Of a stretch of 56,270 nt of DNA, positions 51,939 through 56,270 are shown one piece after another (within the stretch, counting starts at the first letter, position 1; each line of letters begins with the position of its first letter). The notes under the pieces are model-generated. The model had not been told where the DNA came from, did no database searches, and was given only the letters and a program-made list of their open reading frames with translations. Source of the DNA: an uncultured Prevotellaceae bacterium (GTDB lineage: Bacteria; Bacteroidota; Bacteroidia; Bacteroidales; Bacteroidaceae); the NCBI GenBank assembly GCA_947305005.1, contig CAMZCM010000017.1:1-56270 (forward strand). Reading direction: 5' to 3'. A program made the position numbers and the translations under genes.

Positions 51939-52856
51939 ATGCGGCTGAAAAAATCAGATAGGAGGGCTTTATTGTTGATCTTTGTGGTAGTCGTTGTGGC
52001 GTGGAGCGCTGTCCTAATTGATCGGCAGTTTCGCAGCCACAATGAATCGTCGTTGACATGGGCCGCTTTCTCAGCTGATTCTGCAGCATTGGATTCCATC
52101 TATGCTCGGCGTCAGGAATCATACTCTGAAAAGTATGAGAAGGACCGTTATGATGCAATTCCTGAACGCACCATAGAGACCTTTCCTTTTGATCCCAATA
52201 CTGCTGATTCTACCGCCTTTCTTCGCTTGGGACTAGCACCTTGGCAAGTTCGTAGCATCTATAAATTTCGTGCTCATGGCGGACGTTATCACCGCATTGA
52301 GGATTTCCAGCGGGTACCAGGTATGACACCTGAGACATGGAACCGCTTGGCGAAAGTCATGCAGATTGGTGAGGCGTTTCGCTATTATCATCAGGAGAGG
52401 GATTCATCTCGTTTCCAGAAGAAAGATCATGATTCTGTGTGCTTCCCACATCAGGAGAAATATACTGAGATAGTGCAGTTGGATTTGAATACTACAGACT
52501 CAACGGCTTTGAAAAAGATTCCTGGTATAGCTTCTGTTCGAGCACGCCAGATACTTCGTTATCGGGAGCAGTTGGGCGGTTTTGTTTCGTTGGAACAGCT
52601 TTCCGAGATTGAAGGCTTGCCAGCTGGTATTGAGCAATGGTTTAAGGTGGAGGCTGGAGTTTTTCGACCTTTGCTCATCAACGAGGCTTCTGCCAGTGTC
52701 CTGGCCCGTCATCCTTATCTGGGTTATACGCAGGCAAAAGCTATTGTTACTTATCGTCGCAACTATGGGCGAATAAAAAGCCTCAGTGAATTACGTTTGT
52801 TACCTGAATTCACTGAGGCTGATTTTGCTCGTCTTGAACCGTATGTCAAGTATTAA
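51939..52856 (+). CDS. Membrane-anchored protein with three helix-hairpin-helix units (ComEA-like)
   Basis: 305 residues. A basic start and one membrane helix (about 9-26) are followed by an extracytoplasmic or periplasmic part. Three similar units follow: FDPNTADSTAFLRLGLAPWQ, LDLNTTDSTALKKIPGIASV and LLINEASASVLARHPYLGYT, each ending with a YKF/YRE/YRR helix and an L-x-x-L/I-x-G segment. This is the double-HhH fold of ComEA, which binds DNA during uptake. Whether this protein serves competence is unknown. It starts 6 bases after the transporter stop and overlaps lpxK by 4 bases at its end. Confidence 0.85.
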   Translation: MRLKKSDRRALLLIFVVVVVAWSAVLIDRQFRSHNESSLTWAAFSADSAALDSIYARRQESYSEKYEKDRYDAIPERTIETFPFDPNTADSTAFLRLGLAPWQVRSIYKFRAHGGRYHRIEDFQRVPGMTPETWNRLAKVMQIGEAFRYYHQERDSSRFQKKDHDSVCFPHQEKYTEIVQLDLNTTDSTALKKIPGIASVRARQILRYREQLGGFVSLEQLSEIEGLPAGIEQWFKVEAGVFRPLLINEASASVLARHPYLGYTQAKAIVTYRRNYGRIKSLSELRLLPEFTEADFARLEPYVKY

Positions 52857-53953
52857 CTGACATAATCAGTAATGATTTGTTGGAATTCTTGCTGTTGTCC
52901 ACGCATGATTTCCACTTCGATGGGTAATATGTAGATATGACGGCGGACAATGGGGGAGAACCTCTTGACCATTAAAAGCCTTGCGGCATCTTTTTCGGTG
53001 GTGACAATGAAACGTTTGTTTCCCTGCATTGCAGTAAAGGCATCCTCGATTTTTTGGATATCACGTTCAGAAAAAGCATGATGGTCGGGGAAGGAAATCG
53101 GCGTGATGTGATGTGTCAATTGATACAGGTCATCCATCATCTGACGTGGGGAAGCGATACCGGTCAACAATAGTATGTGGGTGTCTGGTGTCAGCTCCTC
53201 GTTCTGCCCCGAAACTCTGTCAAACAACCTGTAGAGTTTACCATAGCGGAACGTGGAGAAGAAGAGGTGTTGGTAGGGCTTGAGTTTCAGGGAAGCCTGT
53301 ACAACGCGAAAATCCATAGGTCTTATATCTTGAGGACACTTGGTCACTATAATGATATTGGCACGTCCTTTTGCCGATACAGGCTCACGCAAGCGTCCTG
53401 CTGGTAGCAAGGTGTCATCGGTGATAATACGGTGATAGTCTGTCAGCAGAATATTTAATCCAGCTTTGACATAGCGATGTTGGTAGGCATCATCTAATAG
53501 AATAACATCTATGTCCTTTGTCTGGGGATCGTCCAACAAACGACGAATTCCGCGCGTTCGGTTGCCGTCAACGGCAATAACGGCATTGGGGAATTTCTGT
53601 TTCATCTGCCACGGTTCATCGCCAATATCAAACATGGTGGATTGAGCGTTGGCAAGCACGAAACCGTGCGAGTGGCGTTTGTAACCTCTGCTGAGAACTG
53701 CCACGCGGTGATTAGGTAACAAATAGCGAAGTAACATCTCCGTGTGGGGCGTCTTGCCCGTTCCGCCAACCGTGAGGTTGCCGATACAGATGACGGGACG
53801 GTCAAAGGAAACTTGGGAGAGGATGCCCGCATCGAAACAGATGTTACGCAGACGCACACCAATCCCGTACAGCCATGAGAATGGTTGTAGCCAGTGATTG
53901 ATATGAATCAAATCACCTTCCATCGCCCTTCCTATTTTTACATTTGCTGACAT
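52853..53953 (-). CDS. lpxK: Tetraacyldisaccharide 4'-kinase
   Basis: 366 residues. It phosphorylates the 4' position of the lipid A disaccharide at the inner membrane. The P-loop is GNLTVGGTGKTPHTE (59-73); SRGYKRHSHG and LLDDAYQHRYV (the D-D-x-x-Q-H motif) follow. The first membrane segment is near FSWLYGIGVRLRN. A second ATG at 53923 (MEGDLIHINHWL) gives a start closer to relatives, so the true N-terminus may be 10 residues shorter. It is probably cotranscribed with thiL and the phosphorylase. Confidence 0.93.
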   Translation of the reverse strand: MSANVKIGRAMEGDLIHINHWLQPFSWLYGIGVRLRNICFDAGILSQVSFDRPVICIGNLTVGGTGKTPHTEMLLRYLLPNHRVAVLSRGYKRHSHGFVLANAQSTMFDIGDEPWQMKQKFPNAVIAVDGNRTRGIRRLLDDPQTKDIDVILLDDAYQHRYVKAGLNILLTDYHRIITDDTLLPAGRLREPVSAKGRANIIIVTKCPQDIRPMDFRVVQASLKLKPYQHLFFSTFRYGKLYRLFDRVSGQNEELTPDTHILLLTGIASPRQMMDDLYQLTHHITPISFPDHHAFSERDIQKIEDAFTAMQGNKRFIVTTEKDAARLLMVKRFSPIVRRHIYILPIEVEIMRGQQQEFQQIITDYVS

Positions 53954-53983
53954 GTTAAATCTCTATTTTGTTCCTTTGTTCTA

Positions 53984-55051
53984 TTATTTGGCTTTTAATG
54001 GGTTCCATCCTTGAGCCTTTAGCTCCATCTCTACGCCGTCGCGGCAGACGAGCTGCAAACCCAATTCAGGTTTTGTGATATGACCGATGACCTTTACGCC
54101 AGGAATGGCTGCTACGCGGTCATGATCCGTCAACGGAACGGTAAAGAGCAACTCATAGTCCTCGCCGCCATTGAGGGCGCAGGTCGTGACGTTCATGTTC
54201 AGTTCTTCGGCCATCACAGCGGTTTGATAATCAAGCGGGAGGCGCTCTTCATAGATACGGCAACCTGCTTTGCTCTGTGTACAGATATGATACAACTCAC
54301 TGCTGAGGCCATCGCTGATGTCCATCATGGCTGTCGGGTGAATTCCTTCCTTGGCCAGCGCCTCGATGATATCCTTGCGGGCTTCTGGCTTCAATTGTCG
54401 TTCCAATAGGTATTCCCGTCCTGTGAAATCGGGCTGGAAGGGAGGAAGCGCATCCAACTTCTCGCCGCGTTCTCTGGCCTCTTTCAGTTGCTGGTTATAA
54501 ACGGATTTCTCACGTTCCAACAATTGTAATCCCATATATGCTGCACCAAGGTCTCCTGTGACACAGATGATATCCGTGTCTTTGGCACCACTCCGATAAA
54601 CGACATCCTCGGGACGGGCATCGCCGATACAGGTGATACTGATGGCCAAGCCGGTGAGCGACGATGAGGTGTCGCCGCCGACAATGTCACAACCGTGAGC
54701 CTCACAGGCAAGTCGCAGACCTTCGTAGAAATCTTCCATATCCTCAACGGTGAAACGCTTCGACAATGCGATGGAAACGGTCATCTGTCTGGGACGTCCG
54801 TTCATGGCGTATATGTCTGACAGATTGACGATTGCGCTCTTGTAGCCTAAATGCTTCAAGGGGACATACTGAAGGTCGAAATGAACACCTTCCATGAGCA
54901 AGTCAGTAGTGATTAAGACTTGCTTTCCTGGCTCAAATGCCAGAACAGCACAATCGTCACCTGCTCCTTTCTTTGTCTCAGGATTCTTCAGTTCTATGTT
55001 TTCGGTGAGGTGGTGAATCAGTCCAAACTCACCCAATTCTGCTATTTCCAA
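53984..55051 (-). CDS. thiL: Thiamine-monophosphate kinase
   Basis: 355 residues. It converts thiamine phosphate to thiamine diphosphate with ATP. Seen: KGAGDDCAVLAFEPG, LITTDLLMEGVHFDLQY (metal-binding Asp), KSAIVNLSDIYAMNGRP, GGDTSSSLTGLAISI and MMDISDGLSSELYHIC, all typical of ThiL/PurM-type folds. Compared with E. coli ThiL it has an insert near 175-225 (REKSVYNQQLKEARERGEKL), which I believe is seen in Bacteroidetes. No other thi gene is nearby. Confidence 0.94.
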   Translation of the reverse strand: MEIAELGEFGLIHHLTENIELKNPETKKGAGDDCAVLAFEPGKQVLITTDLLMEGVHFDLQYVPLKHLGYKSAIVNLSDIYAMNGRPRQMTVSIALSKRFTVEDMEDFYEGLRLACEAHGCDIVGGDTSSSLTGLAISITCIGDARPEDVVYRSGAKDTDIICVTGDLGAAYMGLQLLEREKSVYNQQLKEARERGEKLDALPPFQPDFTGREYLLERQLKPEARKDIIEALAKEGIHPTAMMDISDGLSSELYHICTQSKAGCRIYEERLPLDYQTAVMAEELNMNVTTCALNGGEDYELLFTVPLTDHDRVAAIPGVKVIGHITKPELGLQLVCRDGVEMELKAQGWNPLKAK

Positions 55052-55089
55052 TGGTGAATTGATTTATAAATGTGATTGATGAATGGCGC

Positions 55090-55899
55090 TTATGAGCGTC
55101 GAACCATTTCTCTTATCAGCTCTGCCATAATCGGTTGCACGGCGTTGGCTGCTTTCTGCACTTCTTCGTGGCTGACTTCCACAATCTTTCCCTCTACGCC
55201 GAGGTCTGTGATGATGGAGATGCCGAAGACTTTAATGCCACAGTGGTGAGCCACAATCACCTCAGGTACTGTGCTCATACCTACAGCATCGGCACCAAAG
55301 ATATGATACATACGATATTCGGCTGGTGTCTCGAAGGTCGGACCTTGGGTCCCCAAATAGACACCATGCTGCAACTTGATCCCCTTCTCAGCACCGATAG
55401 TGTTGGCTAACTGAATCAGTTCAGGATCATAGGCATCGTGCATATCAGGGAAACGGGGACCGGTGGGGAAGTTCTTGCCATGAAGGGGATGCTCAGGGAA
55501 GAAGTTGATGTGATCCGTAATCACCATCATGTCTCCAATATTGAAATTGGGGTTGGTTCCTCCTGATGCATTGCTGACATATAAGGTCTTAATACCCAGT
55601 TCATACATCACGCGAATGGGGAATGTCACCTCCTTCATGGAGTAACCTTCATAATAATGGAAGCGACCCTGCATGGCCAAGATATCCTTGTCTCCCAACT
55701 TTCCGAAAATCAGCTTTCCGCTATGCCCTTCCACAGTGGAGATGGGGAAATTCGGGATGTCCTTGTACTCAATGGCCATCGTTACGTCAATCTCTTCGGC
55801 CAAGTGTCCCAGACCCGTGCCGAGGATGATGGCAGTGGTCGGATGTGTGGGCATCTTCGCTTTTAACCAAGAGGCCGTTTCCTGTATTTTCTCGTACAT
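55090..55899 (-). CDS. punA: Purine nucleoside phosphorylase, class I (trimeric)
   Basis: 269 residues. It splits guanosine or inosine with phosphate into base and ribose-1-phosphate. Seen: IILGTGLGHLAEEI (phosphate site), VEGHSGKLIFGKLGDKDILA, MQGRFHYYEGYSM, VSNASGGTNPNFNIGD, GVYLGTQGPTFETPAEYRM and MSTVPEVIVAHHCG. Length and motifs fit the trimeric low-molecular-mass class. It is first in a leftward group with thiL and lpxK. The promoter box is at 55929-55936. Confidence 0.93.
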   Translation of the reverse strand: MYEKIQETASWLKAKMPTHPTTAIILGTGLGHLAEEIDVTMAIEYKDIPNFPISTVEGHSGKLIFGKLGDKDILAMQGRFHYYEGYSMKEVTFPIRVMYELGIKTLYVSNASGGTNPNFNIGDMMVITDHINFFPEHPLHGKNFPTGPRFPDMHDAYDPELIQLANTIGAEKGIKLQHGVYLGTQGPTFETPAEYRMYHIFGADAVGMSTVPEVIVAHHCGIKVFGISIITDLGVEGKIVEVSHEEVQKAANAVQPIMAELIREMVRRS

Positions 55900-55928
55900 A
55901 ATTTGTCTTCTTATGGGGATTTTCGCTG

Positions 55929-55936
55929 CAAAGATA
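55929..55936 (-). promoter_or_regulatory. -7 box TATCTTTG of the phosphorylase-thiL-lpxK group
   Basis: Consensus match on the minus strand, 29 bases before the ATG at 55899. No TTG is seen at -33. Confidence 0.6.
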
Positions 55937-56108
55937 ATGATAAAATGGAGATATCATACATATTGTAGCATGAAAAATACACTTTCGTGATAAAAGATTT
56001 TATGGCATCCATTTTCCCTATTAAATATAATAAAATAGGTACGCGCGCGTAGTCCCCTTCAAATTAAGGAGTTACGAAAAATATTTTATCAAATTCTTTT
56101 GAAAACGT

Positions 56109-56139
56109 TTGGTGGAATGAAAAAGTTGCCGTACCTTTG
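56109..56139 (+). promoter_or_regulatory. Strong promoter, probably of an rRNA operon
   Basis: TTG at 56109-56111, a 20-base spacer and TACCTTTG at 56132-56139, a perfect consensus with an A/T-rich upstream segment. No protein-coding start follows before the window edge, and the leader downstream has rRNA-type features. Confidence 0.75.
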
Positions 56140-56270
56140 CACCCGCAAACGAGAAAAGAGGGCCCTTGGGAACCCCAAGACGATGCCTCTGGAACCGATT
56201 TTTGCAACAAGAAAAAACGTTCTTTGACAGACTGACAAGAAGACAATAGTAGTACAAGTACAAGAGAAAT
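56140..56270 (+). promoter_or_regulatory. Leader of a probable rRNA operon, with a boxA-like element
   Basis: Non-coding on both strands apart from shadow frames. It contains a CTTGGG/CCCAAG hairpin (56166-56180) and, at 56219-56231, CGTTCTTTGACAG, which resembles the boxA antitermination element (TGCTCTTTAACA in E. coli). From memory, GTTCTTTGACA commonly precedes 16S rRNA genes in Bacteroidales. The 16S gene itself would begin just beyond the right edge, so the call rests on the leader only. Confidence 0.6.

Noticed and set aside
51548..52099. Minus-strand frame of 183 codons
   Set aside because: Antisense to the ends of the transporter and helix-hairpin-helix genes; composition typical of a shadow frame.

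Overview
The window comes from a bacterium of the order Bacteroidales and looks most like Prevotella or a close relative. Most intergenic gaps carry the Bacteroidetes-type promoter (a TTG about 20 bases upstream of TAnnTTTG), and Shine-Dalgarno sequences are rare. The gene content fits: glycine-lipid acyltransferases, DUF3109, DUF4292, DUF349, a membrane AraC regulator, a fimbrillin-like lipoprotein, a GH51 arabinofuranosidase and a DAP-type MurE. Nearly everything is chromosomal housekeeping. I found no insertion sequence, prophage, integrase, CRISPR array or resistance island.

Layout. 1-2.4 kb (leftward): a surface-lipoprotein operon with a 43-residue peptide gene, a fimbrillin-like lipoprotein, an exported family II pyrophosphatase and the first codons of another secreted protein. 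Upstream lie four 11-bp tandem repeats and a structured, possibly non-coding stretch. 3.0-8.7 kb: tRNA-CAU, manC, ung, a divergent pair (stand-alone membrane protein / membrane-anchored AraC regulator) around an array of GTGTACAAA repeats, then DUF3109 and a cyclophilin. 8.7-12.2 kb: gyrB, rpsT, tRNA-Glu, recO. 12.2-27.4 kb: a complete leftward division and cell-wall cluster, rsmH-ftsL-ftsI-murE-mraY-murD-ftsW-murG-murC-ftsQ-ftsA-ftsZ, without mraZ.

27.6-30.2 kb (rightward): a small secreted protein, glsA-glsB for glycine (amino-acid) lipids, and yraN. 30.2-33.8 kb (leftward): fadD-prfB-(46-residue membrane peptide)-CYTH protein. 33.9-39.5 kb: an ArgE-like deacylase, then the leftward operon dut-TPR lipoprotein-DUF4292 lipoprotein-EnvC-like activator. 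39.6-42.2 kb: dgt, an AlkD-like glycosylase and a MutT-like Nudix protein; with dut these form a neighbourhood for nucleotide-pool cleaning and DNA repair. 42.2-49.4 kb: a hairpin-rich gap, two proteins I do not recognise, the arabinofuranosidase, corA with a structured leader, and a DUF349 protein. 49.4-55.9 kb: YhhN, VanZ-like, an SNF-type transporter, a helix-hairpin-helix membrane protein, lpxK, thiL and a purine nucleoside phosphorylase. The window ends in what looks like the promoter and leader, with a boxA-like element, of an rRNA operon whose 16S gene would start just outside.

The observations most worth following are: the predicted surface-exposed pyrophosphatase in a fimbrillin-like operon; the operator array between the two membrane-sensor genes; the three-stem leader before corA; a pair of tandem hairpins with a fixed loop and varied stems near 42.45 kb; two short genes that are easily missed; and the division cluster lacking mraZ, with a promoter almost touching the rsmH start codon.
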